Of a stretch of DNA of 57,117 nucleotides, positions 27,326-36,572 are shown piece by piece (the stretch's first letter is position 1; every line of letters begins with the position of its first letter). Source of the stretch: Ectothiorhodospiraceae bacterium (GTDB taxonomy: Bacteria; Pseudomonadota; Gammaproteobacteria; SZUA-152); the NCBI GenBank assembly GCA_002401775.2, contig NVUB02000098.1:1-57117 (forward strand), given 5' to 3'. A program made the translations under genes and the position numbers. A model generated the notes under the pieces. That model did not search any database and was not told the origin of the DNA. It worked only from the letters and a program-made list of their open reading frames with translations.

Positions 27326-27352
27326 TCAAGGTGGGGGGGCGTCTGCCGATAC
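27326..27352 (+). promoter_or_regulatory. Candidate sigma28 (FliA) promoter of motAB
   Basis: TCAAGGTG, 11 bp, then GCCGATAC. The -10 matches the FliA consensus GCCGATAA at 7 of 8 positions and the -35 matches TAAAGTTT at 5 of 8, with the exact 11-bp spacing. It is about 38 bp upstream of motA, whose expression is FliA-dependent in enterics. Confidence 0.5.
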
Positions 27353-27389
27353 TCCTAGCGTTCAATGGGCTGGTCGCAGATATCACATT

Positions 27390-28247
27390 ATGAAATTTAT
27401 TATTGGCGTTATTATTGTGTTGGGCTGTGTGGGTGGGGGCTTTGTGCTTTCACACGGCCATTTGGCGGCGTTGTGGCAGCCTTTTGAGCTGGTGATTATT
27501 TGTGGTGCGGCTTTTGGTGCCTTTGTTATTTCGAATCCAGGGACGGTTATTAAGGACTCCTTTGGTTCTATCGGTAAGCTGCTTTCTGGCTCTAAGCATA
27601 ATAAAGCGAGCTATATGGAATTGTTGGCGCTGATGTATGACCTTTTCACTAAGGCGCGTAAAGAAGGCTTGATGGCGTTGGAGGGGGATATTGATGAGCC
27701 TCATGAAAGCCCCATTTTCCAGAAGTATCCCAAAATTCTTAAAAACCACCATGCTTTGGATTTTATTGCGGATTACCTGCGTTTGATGGTGGGCGGCAAT
27801 ATGAACCCCTTTGAAATTGAAAACCTGATGGACGTGGAGCTGGATACTCATCATCACGAAGCGGCGAAGGTGCCTACGGCCTTTACGGCGGTGTCCGATG
27901 CTTTGCCTGGTTTCGGTATCGTGGCGGCGGTGTTGGGTATTGTGATTACGATGGCTTCCATTGGTGGCCCGGTGGAAGAATTAGGTAAACATGTGGCTGC
28001 GGCATTGGTGGGTACATTTCTGGGTATTTTGTTTGCTTATGGGTTTGTCGGTCCGATGGCGACCAGTCTGACTGCGATGAATGAAGATGACAGCAAGGTC
28101 TTTGAGTGTATCAAGGTCTGCCTGCTGGCTTCTTTGAACGGTTATGCACCACAGATTTCGGTGGAGTTTGGGCGTAAGACGCTTGAATCTCACAATCGCC
28201 CTGGCTTTCAGGAGTTGGAAGACTTTGTAAAAGGCAAATCTGAGTAA
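27390..28247 (+). CDS. motA: Flagellar motor stator protein MotA
   Basis: Proton-channel subunit of the flagellar stator. Four transmembrane helices: residues about 2-20, 30-48, 170-190 and 202-222. Conserved VSDALPGFGIVAAVLGIVITM and the charged cytoplasmic loop are present; 285 residues, normal. Starts at ATG 27390 with a weak ribosome site. 205 bp upstream of motB, a larger gap than usual because of a 12-bp repeat array. No other flagellar gene is in the window. Confidence 0.97.
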   Translation: MKFIIGVIIVLGCVGGGFVLSHGHLAALWQPFELVIICGAAFGAFVISNPGTVIKDSFGSIGKLLSGSKHNKASYMELLALMYDLFTKARKEGLMALEGDIDEPHESPIFQKYPKILKNHHALDFIADYLRLMVGGNMNPFEIENLMDVELDTHHHEAAKVPTAFTAVSDALPGFGIVAAVLGIVITMASIGGPVEELGKHVAAALVGTFLGILFAYGFVGPMATSLTAMNEDDSKVFECIKVCLLASLNGYAPQISVEFGRKTLESHNRPGFQELEDFVKGKSE

Positions 28248-28320
28248 TGCCCATGTTCCAGCGTTGTTATCTTGTTGTTACCTTCTTATTTGTATCCATT
28301 GATACGGTGCCCCCCTGTAG

Positions 28321-28380
28321 TACCGCAAAAGTTACCGCAAAAGGTACCGTATAAGTGACTGCGTAAGTTACGGCGTAAGT
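28321..28380. repeat. 12-bp tandem repeat, 5 copies, motA-motB spacer
   Basis: Five 12-bp units resembling TACCGCAAAAGT: 28321-28332, 28333-28344, 28345-28356, 28357-28368, 28369-28380, with progressive divergence (TACCGTATAAGT, GACTGCGTAAGT, TACGGCGTAAGT). Lies in the leader of motB, 73 bp before its start. Confidence 0.85.
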
Positions 28381-28452
28381 ACAAAAAAAGTACAACGCAA
28401 TTGCAGCGTTAAGTACAGCTAAGCCAGGAATCTGTTTCGACAAGAAAAGCGC

Positions 28453-29709
28453 ATGGAAAATCAAACAATCATCGTCAAGAAGATCAAAAAGGGCGGTCAC
28501 GGCCATCATGGCGGTGGCTGGAAGGTTGCCTTTGCTGATTTCGCGGTAGCGATGATGGCCTTTTTCCTGTTGCTGTGGCTTATTGCATCGACGACCAAGG
28601 AAGAGAAAGCGGGGCTTTCCGAGTATTTTAGTCCGCCGACTCAGGGGCTGGCTGAGGGCAGTGGTAAGAGCGAAAGCCTGATTGATATGGGCGGTGGTCA
28701 GAAAATCTCCCAGGGTGATGACTCCAAGGACAATGCTCGTGAGCCACGGGCGCTGACTGAACGAGAGCTTATTCGTGCGGCTGAAGCTGAAAATGAACGC
28801 TTGGAATCCTTGATGGAAGAGCTGAAAAAGTCCATCTCAGCTAGTCAGGCGCTTAAGCCATTCAAAGACCAGCTGTTGTTGGATATTACCCCGGAAGGGT
28901 TGCGCATTCAGATTGTCGACAAAGAAAACCGTCCCATGTTTGACAGCGGCAGTGCAGAGTTGAAAGGTTATACCAAAGAAATTTTGCACGAGTTGGCTAA
29001 GACCATTAACACCGTGAAAAATCGCATCAGTCTAACAGGGCACACCGATGCCTCTCAGTTTGTCGGGCGAGAAAATTATAGTAACTGGGAACTATCGGCA
29101 GACCGTGCTAATGCCTCTCGTCGTGAACTCATTAATGGTGGGCTGGACGCGAAAAAAATGGCTAAAGTGATTGGGCTGGCCTCCATGGTGTTGTTTAACA
29201 AGGCCGAACCACGTCACCCCATTAATCGGCGAATTGCCATTATTGTGATGAATAAAGCGGCTGAAAAAGCATTGTTCAGCGACGTTAACCCTGTTTATTC
29301 AGCGGCTGAGGGTGAGAATCTTCTTAAAGAAGGTGTGGATCATGAGCATGAGGGTGCAATAGACCTGACACCAGAGTCTGAATCCGCAGAAGAAGATATT
29401 CAATTGGAGGAACACGCTAAGGATGAAGCTGGAGTAGAAGCGGAAGAGCATTCGCACACGTCGTCTGCCGCCCCTGTCGAGCAGGTTAAGGCTGAGCCCG
29501 TGGTGAAAGCGGTCGCGAAACCTAAAACCAAGCCCTTGTCTAAGGCTAAAGAAAAGCCCAAATCGAAGCCCAAGCCCCAACGTACAATCAAACGCAGTCC
29601 TGATAAAGCGTCCCGCAGCACTGATCTCCCACCGGCTCAGGAGAGTGGACAAAGCCACATTAATATTCCGTCTCCCATCGCTCCCATCAACCCGATAAAA
29701 ATACCATAA
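28453..29709 (+). CDS. motB: Flagellar motor stator protein MotB
   Basis: Peptidoglycan-binding stator subunit. Single transmembrane helix with the proton-carrying aspartate D29 in AFADFAVAMMAFFLLLWL, a plug/linker, and an OmpA-like domain (about 150-275) with SLTGHTDAS and NWELSADRANASRREL. 418 residues, about 110 more than usual. The excess is a Glu/Lys/Pro-rich low-complexity tail (about 290-418, including KPKTKPLSKAKEKPKSKPKP). Paired with motA. Confidence 0.96.
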   Translation: MENQTIIVKKIKKGGHGHHGGGWKVAFADFAVAMMAFFLLLWLIASTTKEEKAGLSEYFSPPTQGLAEGSGKSESLIDMGGGQKISQGDDSKDNAREPRALTERELIRAAEAENERLESLMEELKKSISASQALKPFKDQLLLDITPEGLRIQIVDKENRPMFDSGSAELKGYTKEILHELAKTINTVKNRISLTGHTDASQFVGRENYSNWELSADRANASRRELINGGLDAKKMAKVIGLASMVLFNKAEPRHPINRRIAIIVMNKAAEKALFSDVNPVYSAAEGENLLKEGVDHEHEGAIDLTPESESAEEDIQLEEHAKDEAGVEAEEHSHTSSAAPVEQVKAEPVVKAVAKPKTKPLSKAKEKPKSKPKPQRTIKRSPDKASRSTDLPPAQESGQSHINIPSPIAPINPIKIP

Positions 29710-29771
29710 CGGCCTGCTGAAAATTATCAATGGGCGGCCATTGATAGAGTGCTTCCTGTTACAATGCCCCC

Positions 29772-30899
29772 ATGTCTGGAAATAGCATTGGAAAATTATT
29801 TACGGTGACCTCTTTTGGTGAAAGCCATGGCCCCGCCATTGGCTGCATTGTTGACGGTTGCCCGCCGGGATTAGCGCTCAGTGAAGCTGATTTGCAAGGT
29901 GATCTGGATCTGCGTAAGCCAGGCACCTCTCGTCACACCACACAGCGCCGTGAGGCCGACGAGGTGCAAATCCTCTCTGGTGTGTTTGAAGGAAAGACCA
30001 CGGGTACACCGATTTCGCTGATCATTCACAACACCGATCAGCGTTCTAAAGATTACTCCAATATCATGGACCGTTTCCGTCCTGGCCATGCTGATTACAC
30101 CTACCAGCAAAAATATGGCCTGCGTGATTATCGCGGCGGTGGCCGTTCTTCTGCGCGTGAAACCGCCATGCGTGTGGCGGCTGGTGGCATTGCTAAAAAA
30201 TATTTGGCGGATAACTTTGGCATTACTGTGCGCGGTTACCTCAAACAGTTGGGGCCCATCGTGGCTGAAACGCTGGACTGGAATGAAGTACACAACAACA
30301 GCTTCTTTTGCCCTGATGTTAGTAAAGTCAAGGAACTGGAAGATTACATGGACGCTTTACGCAAGGAAGGCGATTCCATCGGCGCACGTATTAATGTTGT
30401 GGCCAGCGGCATAATGCCGGGGCTGGGTGAGCCCATTTTTGACCGCCTTGATGCCGATATTGCTCATGCCATGATGAGCATCAACGCCGTAAAGGGCGTG
30501 GAAATCGGCGCAGGATTTGGTTGTATCGATCAAAAAGGCACAGAGCACCGCGACGAAATAACGCCTGAAGGCTTTCTCAGTAATCACTCCGGTGGCACCC
30601 TGGGTGGAATTTCCAGTGGACAGGATATCCTGGTGAGCATGGCGCTCAAACCCACCTCCAGCCTGCGCCTGCCCGGTAAAAGCATCAACATGAAGGGCGA
30701 GCCCATCGAGGTCATCACCAAAGGCCGCCATGACCCCTGCGTCGGCATCCGCGCCACCCCCATCGCCGAAGCCATGCTAGCCATAGTGCTGATGGACCAC
30801 CTGCTACGCCACCGCGCACAAAATGCCGAAGTCGAAAGCGACACGCCTGTTGTTCCTGCTTCAGTATCAGGTTCTAGCACCAGCTCCCGACAGCGTTAA
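29772..30899 (+). CDS. aroC: Chorismate synthase
   Basis: Last shikimate-pathway step: EPSP to chorismate, with reduced FMN. Signatures [43 protein letters not shown] and the C-terminal [17 protein letters not shown] are intact. 375 residues; the last 15 are a Ser-rich extension. Starts at ATG 29772, 62 bp after motB. Not linked to other aro genes here. Confidence 0.98.
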   Translation: MSGNSIGKLFTVTSFGESHGPAIGCIVDGCPPGLALSEADLQGDLDLRKPGTSRHTTQRREADEVQILSGVFEGKTTGTPISLIIHNTDQRSKDYSNIMDRFRPGHADYTYQQKYGLRDYRGGGRSSARETAMRVAAGGIAKKYLADNFGITVRGYLKQLGPIVAETLDWNEVHNNSFFCPDVSKVKELEDYMDALRKEGDSIGARINVVASGIMPGLGEPIFDRLDADIAHAMMSINAVKGVEIGAGFGCIDQKGTEHRDEITPEGFLSNHSGGTLGGISSGQDILVSMALKPTSSLRLPGKSINMKGEPIEVITKGRHDPCVGIRATPIAEAMLAIVLMDHLLRHRAQNAEVESDTPVVPASVSGSSTSSRQR

Positions 30900-31021
30900 A
30901 CAATAGTGCCGGCCCAGCCAGAAACTTCATCGTCATTCAGATGTATGCCCTTTAGGTTACAAGAGCCTGAGTCTATAAACACCGGCTTTTCTCTTTTCTC
31001 TTCCCCCTTTCCTCTGCCCTA

Positions 31022-32158
31022 ATGCCCTACTGGCGCCTGTCCGGCTTTTATCTGTTTTACTTTGCGCTAGTCGGCGCACTCATTCCCTATTGGTCGTTGT
31101 ACCTTAAAGACCTGGGTTTTTCCGCGCGTGACATTGGTATGTTAATGGCGCTGGTGATGGCCACTAAAATTATCTCTCCCAATGTGTGGGGGTGGGTGGC
31201 AGACCGCACGGGCAAGCGCATGATGATTGTGCGGCTGGGTTGTCTATTGGCCGCAGTGGCGTTTGCCGGAGTGTTTCTGGGAGACGATTATTGGTGGTTG
31301 GTGTTGGTGATGCTGGTATTTAGTTTTTTCTGGAATGCCACACTGCCGCAATTTGAAGCCACGACTTTTAATTATCTTGGAAAAGAAAGCCATCGCTATA
31401 GCGGTATTCGGTTGTGGGGTTCTGTTGGTTTTATCGTTGCGGTTGCCGCATTAGGGCCAGTGCTGGATGTGCAGGGCGCAGCCATATTGCCGATTATTAT
31501 TATGGTGCTGTTTGTTGGCATGTGGATATCCAGCTTATTGGTGCCGGAGCAGGCCGCCCAACATCTTTCATTGTCCCATGAGCCGTTACGCAAAGTGTTG
31601 CGGCGGCCAGAGGTAATGGCACTGCTGGTGGTGTGTTTTTTATTGCAAGTCAGCCATGGCCCGTATTACACCTTTTACACTATCTACCTGGAAGATCACG
31701 GTTATTCACGCTCGGTCATTGGCCAGCTATGGGCTCTTGGCGTATTGGCAGAAGTGGGTGTGTTTATGCTTATGCATCGCTGGGTGCGGAGATTCGGGCT
31801 GCGAAATTTGTTGTTGGCAAGTCTGGCTTTGACGGTAGTGAGGTGGATATTGATAGGCCAGTTTCCTGAGCTGTCAGCAGTGATGATTTTTGCGCAAGTT
31901 TTACATGCCGCCAGCTTTGGTATTTATCACGCCGTGGCTATTCAATTGATTCATCGTAACTTTACCGGGAAAAATCAGGGTCGGGGACAGGCGTTGTATA
32001 GCAGCCTGAGCTTTGGTGCAGGGGGCGCGGTGGGTAGCTTTGCCAGTGGCCTGGGATGGGACACTATTGGTCCTGCCAACGTCTATTGGCTAGCGGCATT
32101 GATGTCTTTGGCCGCCTTTATTGTCGCCGCGTTGTGGATTCGTCCAGAGCGTGAATGA
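31022..32158 (+). CDS. MFS transporter, phenylpropionate permease-like
   Basis: Major facilitator with about 12 transmembrane helices in 378 residues, of the MFS_1-like group related to HcaT (3-phenylpropionate) and LacY-like permeases: YWRLSGFYLFYFALVGALIPYWSLYLKDLGF at the N-terminus (given in parts by family), and VSHGPYYTFYTIYLEDHGYS in the middle. Conserved RxGxR-type loop ADRTGKRM. Substrate unknown; no catabolic genes nearby. ATG at 31022 has no clear Shine-Dalgarno. Confidence 0.88.
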   Translation: MPYWRLSGFYLFYFALVGALIPYWSLYLKDLGFSARDIGMLMALVMATKIISPNVWGWVADRTGKRMMIVRLGCLLAAVAFAGVFLGDDYWWLVLVMLVFSFFWNATLPQFEATTFNYLGKESHRYSGIRLWGSVGFIVAVAALGPVLDVQGAAILPIIIMVLFVGMWISSLLVPEQAAQHLSLSHEPLRKVLRRPEVMALLVVCFLLQVSHGPYYTFYTIYLEDHGYSRSVIGQLWALGVLAEVGVFMLMHRWVRRFGLRNLLLASLALTVVRWILIGQFPELSAVMIFAQVLHAASFGIYHAVAIQLIHRNFTGKNQGRGQALYSSLSFGAGGAVGSFASGLGWDTIGPANVYWLAALMSLAAFIVAALWIRPERE

Positions 32159-32197
32159 CGGAATTATTTAACTGAGTGTAGTGAAACGTAGGGAATC

Positions 32198-35077
32198 GTG
32201 ATGCCGTTCAGGAGTGTCATTTTTGGCGTAATGGTGTGCGTCGGGCTGATGTATGGCGTGCTGGGTGCAGCAGCGCCAGCATTGGCAGGGGATGCGGCCC
32301 AGACGGCCTATGATAATGGCCAATACGAGCAGGCGCTAAACATATGGCGCCAGCACGCCAAGAGTGGGGACACGGACGCACAAAATCACCTGGGTGAAAT
32401 GTATCGAAAAGGCCACGGAGTTGAGCGCAATTTTAAAAAGGCGGCGAACTGGTTTGCAAAGGCGGCCAAACGGGGCAATGCGGCAGCACAGTTTAATCTC
32501 GGTTCGCTTTATCGCACGGGAAAAGGCATTAAGAAAAATGCCCGTTTAGCCGCAAAATGGTACCAAAGAGCCGCTAAACAGGGGTTCGCCAAGGCACAGT
32601 TTAGCGTTGGTCTGATGTTGGAAAATGGTCGAGGTATTGACCGCGACCGTACGACTGCCCGCGCCTGGTACGTTAAAGCGGCGACTCAAGGCCATCGTAA
32701 AGCCGCAAAACGGTTGAAAAATCTCCAGCAAGAAACGAAAAAACCGGGAAAAAAAGATGCTGCAAAAGCGTTACGCAAAGCCGCGCGCCGCGGCGATGTA
32801 GAGACGGTAAAACGTCTCTCGGCACTGGCCAATCAAGCTGCCGATGCCCAGGGCAATACGCCACTGATGTTGGCCGCGGCGAAAAATCATTTTGCCGTTC
32901 TTGAAGTGTTGTTAGTCGGTGGTGCCGATGTGGAAGCACACAATAAACAAAAAGAAACGGCTTTATTGCTTGCCAGCAAGGGCGGTGCATTGAAAGCGGT
33001 GAATCGTTTACTGAAGGCCGGAGCAACGGTTTCTCATGCCGACAGTTTTAAACGAACCGCACTGATGGAAGCGGTTGATAAAGACCATCTTCAGGTGGTT
33101 GAACGGTTGTTGAAAGCCAACGCCGACCCCGATCAACGCGATTCTCGCGGTGAAACAGCATTTAGTCGTGCCGTAAAACACAGTAAACCACGTTTGATGC
33201 AACCGTTAATAAAACACGGAGCTCATGTTGACCACCGAGATAATAGTGGAGCATCCCTGTTAATGCTTGCGCTTCAACATCGGCAACTTGAGGTCACGAA
33301 AATACTCTTAGTGGCCGGGGCTGATCTCGCGGTAAAAACCGAAGATGGGCGCACTGCTTTGTTGAGTTCGGCAGAAAATGGTTTTGCACAAGGTGTGTCA
33401 TTGTTATTAACAAAAGGTGCTTCTGTTGAGGAAACTGATCGGCGTGGCTGGACAGCATTGATGCTGTCGGCGAAAAATGGCCATCTGCAGACAGTGGATG
33501 CTTTGTTGCACCCATTATTGAACATAAAAAAACATTCAAAAAATCACCTCGATGCACAAAATGAATACGGCGACACAGCCTTGATGATTGCCAGTAATAC
33601 GGGGCAGATAGCGATTGTAAAACGTTTACTAAAAGCCGGCGCTGATGTGCAACGGCGCAATAAACAAGACTGGACGGCACTGATGTTTGCCTCGGCAAAA
33701 GACCAACTGACAATCGTTGCTAACCTTATTGCTGCCAAGGCACCGCTGAATGCCCTCAACCGTATGAATGAAACGGCGCTGATGTTTGCAGCGGAGCACG
33801 GGCATTTAAAAACGACATCCTATTTACTGGATAAAGGTGCGAGGATTAATCTGCAAAATCGTGTGGGTCATTCTGCTCTGAGTTTGGCGCAACAGTACAA
33901 AAAGGCCGCCGTGATAGCGCTATTGGAAAAACGGGGTGCTCGACAACATTCTTTGCCCATCGCACCTAAACTTAAGCCGCTTAAACTTAAGTCGCCTAAA
34001 CTTAAGGCATTGAAAAATAATGGCTCTAAAAATAAAGCCAAAAATGAACGCCTAAATGAGCCACGAATAGACACACTTTATCAAGGCTGGACGCCCTTGA
34101 TGGTGGCTGCCTGGGAAGGACGTCTCCGTGTCGTTGAGGAACGGCTTAATAAAAATGATGCGCTTAATAAAAAGGGCTCTCAGGGTGAAACCGCTTTGAC
34201 GTTATCATCTCAACAAGGCCACACAATGGTGGTTCAGCGGTTATTGGAAAAAGGAGCCAGAACCGATGCCGTTACACTAAAAAAAATGACTGCGCTGATG
34301 TTAGCGGCGAATCAAGGCCATCTTAAAACGGTACTTGTGCTGCTCAATTCTGGAGCGGCCGTTAATATTGAAAATGACCAAGGTTATACGGCGTTAATGT
34401 TGGCGTTGCGGGCGGGGCGCCGTGACGCCGCTGAGCAGCTGATTTCACGCGGTACTAATCTCGGTGTACGTGGGAAAGATGACAATACGGCGTTGAGTTT
34501 GGCACTTGCGCAGGGGCAAGATAGTTTGGCCGTAATAATGATCAATAAGGACTCTTCACTTTCCTGGCAAGGCGACGATAATCATAATTTACTGTGGCTG
34601 GCCGCACGATTCGGCAATAAAGATGCGGTCGCACTTTTAATGGGCGAGAAAACCTTTGAGACCCACAAGGGAAGAGGGGCCGCATTCACGGCCGCCATAC
34701 AGTACGGCCACAATGATATCGTTAAACACTTATTGAATAATGGCATTGATGTGTTGGCCCGCAGCCCCGACGGTAATACACCATTACACGTCGCTGCGGC
34801 AGCAGGGCAGGCCGCGGTATTGGCACTGTTACTTGACCTCGATGTCCCTGTTGATGCCGAAAATAATTTACGAAACACTCCATTATTATTAGCCGTTAAG
34901 GGGGGACATCTATCGGCCATTACCTTGCTTTTAAAGAAGGGCGCGGATATCGACGTTAAAAACAAAATAAAAGAAACGGCATTATCTGTGGCAGAAGTGT
35001 CGGGTAATGATGCAGTACTCAATATGCTTAAGACCCATGCTGAAGGGCGCAGTGGAATATTTGATTTTTTGAACTAA
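32198..35077 (+). CDS. Secreted Sel1-repeat/ankyrin-repeat protein
   Basis: 959 residues. A signal peptide (about 1-30, ending APALAG) is followed by about four Sel1-like repeats (35-170: AQNHLGEMYRKGHGVERNF, AQFNLGSLYRTGKGI, AQFSVGLMLENGRGI) and then about 21 ankyrin repeats to the C-terminus (motifs such as GETAL, TALMLAAxxGH, VxxLLxxGAD). A basic linker near 585-615 contains a 15-bp tandem triplication (LKPLKLKSPKLKALK). Exported all-repeat protein, so a periplasmic or surface protein-binding scaffold is likely. Partners unknown. The start at 32198 sits after GGGAATC. Confidence 0.88.
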   Translation: MMPFRSVIFGVMVCVGLMYGVLGAAAPALAGDAAQTAYDNGQYEQALNIWRQHAKSGDTDAQNHLGEMYRKGHGVERNFKKAANWFAKAAKRGNAAAQFNLGSLYRTGKGIKKNARLAAKWYQRAAKQGFAKAQFSVGLMLENGRGIDRDRTTARAWYVKAATQGHRKAAKRLKNLQQETKKPGKKDAAKALRKAARRGDVETVKRLSALANQAADAQGNTPLMLAAAKNHFAVLEVLLVGGADVEAHNKQKETALLLASKGGALKAVNRLLKAGATVSHADSFKRTALMEAVDKDHLQVVERLLKANADPDQRDSRGETAFSRAVKHSKPRLMQPLIKHGAHVDHRDNSGASLLMLALQHRQLEVTKILLVAGADLAVKTEDGRTALLSSAENGFAQGVSLLLTKGASVEETDRRGWTALMLSAKNGHLQTVDALLHPLLNIKKHSKNHLDAQNEYGDTALMIASNTGQIAIVKRLLKAGADVQRRNKQDWTALMFASAKDQLTIVANLIAAKAPLNALNRMNETALMFAAEHGHLKTTSYLLDKGARINLQNRVGHSALSLAQQYKKAAVIALLEKRGARQHSLPIAPKLKPLKLKSPKLKALKNNGSKNKAKNERLNEPRIDTLYQGWTPLMVAAWEGRLRVVEERLNKNDALNKKGSQGETALTLSSQQGHTMVVQRLLEKGARTDAVTLKKMTALMLAANQGHLKTVLVLLNSGAAVNIENDQGYTALMLALRAGRRDAAEQLISRGTNLGVRGKDDNTALSLALAQGQDSLAVIMINKDSSLSWQGDDNHNLLWLAARFGNKDAVALLMGEKTFETHKGRGAAFTAAIQYGHNDIVKHLLNNGIDVLARSPDGNTPLHVAAAAGQAAVLALLLDLDVPVDAENNLRNTPLLLAVKGGHLSAITLLLKKGADIDVKNKIKETALSVAEVSGNDAVLNMLKTHAEGRSGIFDFLN
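33968..34012. repeat. 15-bp in-frame tandem triplication in the ankyrin gene
   Basis: Three units AAACTTAAGNCGCYT-like (33968-33982, 33983-33997, 33998-34012) encode the PLKLK repeats in the linker between ankyrin blocks. Multiples of three keep the frame. Confidence 0.8.
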
Positions 35078-35115
35078 AATCCAGTAAAAGCCCCGTGCCT
35101 TGGGAGGCATTTCTT

Positions 35116-36109
35116 ATGGTTTTTACGGTGTTGAAACGGCCGCCTTATCTGCTACTACTTGCCGGACTGATGAATGCGGGGTATTTTATTGAAGCGGCCT
35201 ATGCCGATGAATTCAACATTGCACTGCGCGCTTACCGAGGGGCAGATATTGCCTTGAAAAAATGGCAGCCGACGGCTGACTATCTAAATAAAGTTATCCC
35301 TGGGCATCATTTCTCTTTTATTCCTTTCGAAATTAATAGTCAATTAAACCAAGCGGTTTCTCGAGGTGATTTTGACTTTGTGTTGACGAACCCTGCGGCT
35401 CATGTAGAACACAATCTACGGTATGGTGCTACACCGCTGGTGACATTGATAAATAGACGTAATGACGGAGTATTTACACAATTTGGTACCGTGATTTTTA
35501 CCTTGGCCTCCAGAAATGACATTACATCATTCCATGATTTGAAAGGCAAAAAATTTATGGGGGCGGACGAGCTAGGTTTTGGAGGGTGGCGCATGGCCTG
35601 GCGTGAAATGGTCGACAAGGGAGTAGACCCCAATGTCATTAAGTTAACAAAAGTGCGTTGTATTGTAGGTTGGCGGTGATGCAGGAACCCCAACAAAATG
35701 GGCGATGTTCTGGAATATGCGCACTCCCATCATCCTACAACAAATAGAATAGGCGGCTTAACTTAATGACATGTGATGGTGACAAATTATGATTAAGAAT
35801 ATTGCTGAAAAAACGCATCGATAACACGTGGAAATTTACTAATTGTATTGATATTGCCAACATAGAAGTGGGAACGAGGATGCTGGAAAAAAAGAATGTC
35901 TTCTACGTGAAAGATAATGGTGTGGGCTTTGAAATGAATTTTCCGAAAAAATATTTGTTTTATTTCACCAGTTGCACCGTAGAGGCTACTCAGGGACGGG
36001 TGTTGGTTTAGCCACGGTTCAACGGGTGGTGCAACGCCACGGTGGAAAAGTGTGGGCTGAATCTGTTAAAGGAGAAGGCGCTATATTTTATTTTACACTG
36101 CATGTTTGA
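35116..36109 (+). pseudogene. Remnant of a PhnD-type substrate-binding/histidine-kinase hybrid
   Basis: Part 1 (35116-35679) has a signal peptide and a PhnD-like binding domain (NIALRAYRGADIALKKWQPTADYL; TNPAAHVEHNLRYG; HDLKGKKFMGADELGFGGWR) and then stops. Parts 2 and 3, in two other frames, are the end of a histidine kinase ATPase domain: [13 protein letters not shown] (about 35905-35945) and, after a shift near 35994, [22 protein letters not shown] to a stop at 36107-36109. The transmembrane, HisKA and N-box parts are missing. Clearly a decayed gene. The kinase tail resembles that of 48313-50088. Confidence 0.82.
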
Positions 36110-36128
36110 AGGGTCATGCGTTGTTTTT

Positions 36129-36569
36129 TTACAGCGGCTTCAGTATCTCAGATAATTGATTTTTTATTGTAGTGACTTCGCCTGCCTCGTAATCTTTGTA
36201 CTGTTTACTGCCCCATACTACATTGGGCCAACATGAGTCATCTTTACGACGGCCAATAATATGAATATGCATTTGTGAAACAATGTTGCCGATGGTGGCA
36301 ATGTTAATTTTGTCGGGTGAAAAATGCATTTCTATAAATCGGGCAATAGTATTAATGTGTTGTTGAGTTTGTGATTGTTGATCGGTACTGAGTTTGTGAA
36401 ACTCAGTTTCTTGCGTTGACGGTACGAGAATAAACCAGGGGAATAGTGCATTTTTTGATAATAACAGTATATTGTCATCGTAGCCGTGGAGCGGCATGTC
36501 CGCCAATGGGTAGGTGCTATCCGTTAAACGGTCGTCCAGGATTAATTTCTGATTTATCGTTAACGTCAT
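36129..36569 (-). CDS. HIT-family protein
   Basis: 146-residue histidine-triad-fold nucleotide-binding protein: NALFPWFILVPSTQETEFHKL (given by its strand pattern), then the triad region VSQMHIHIIGRRKDDSCWPNVVWG. Only two of the usual HxHxH histidines are present, as in the subset with D..WP.VVWG. Probable nucleotide hydrolase or transferase, substrate unknown. It begins 3 bp after the oxidoreductase gene, so the two are co-transcribed. Confidence 0.88.
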   Translation of the reverse strand: MTLTINQKLILDDRLTDSTYPLADMPLHGYDDNILLLSKNALFPWFILVPSTQETEFHKLSTDQQSQTQQHINTIARFIEMHFSPDKINIATIGNIVSQMHIHIIGRRKDDSCWPNVVWGSKQYKDYEAGEVTTIKNQLSEILKPL

Positions 36570-36572
36570 AAT

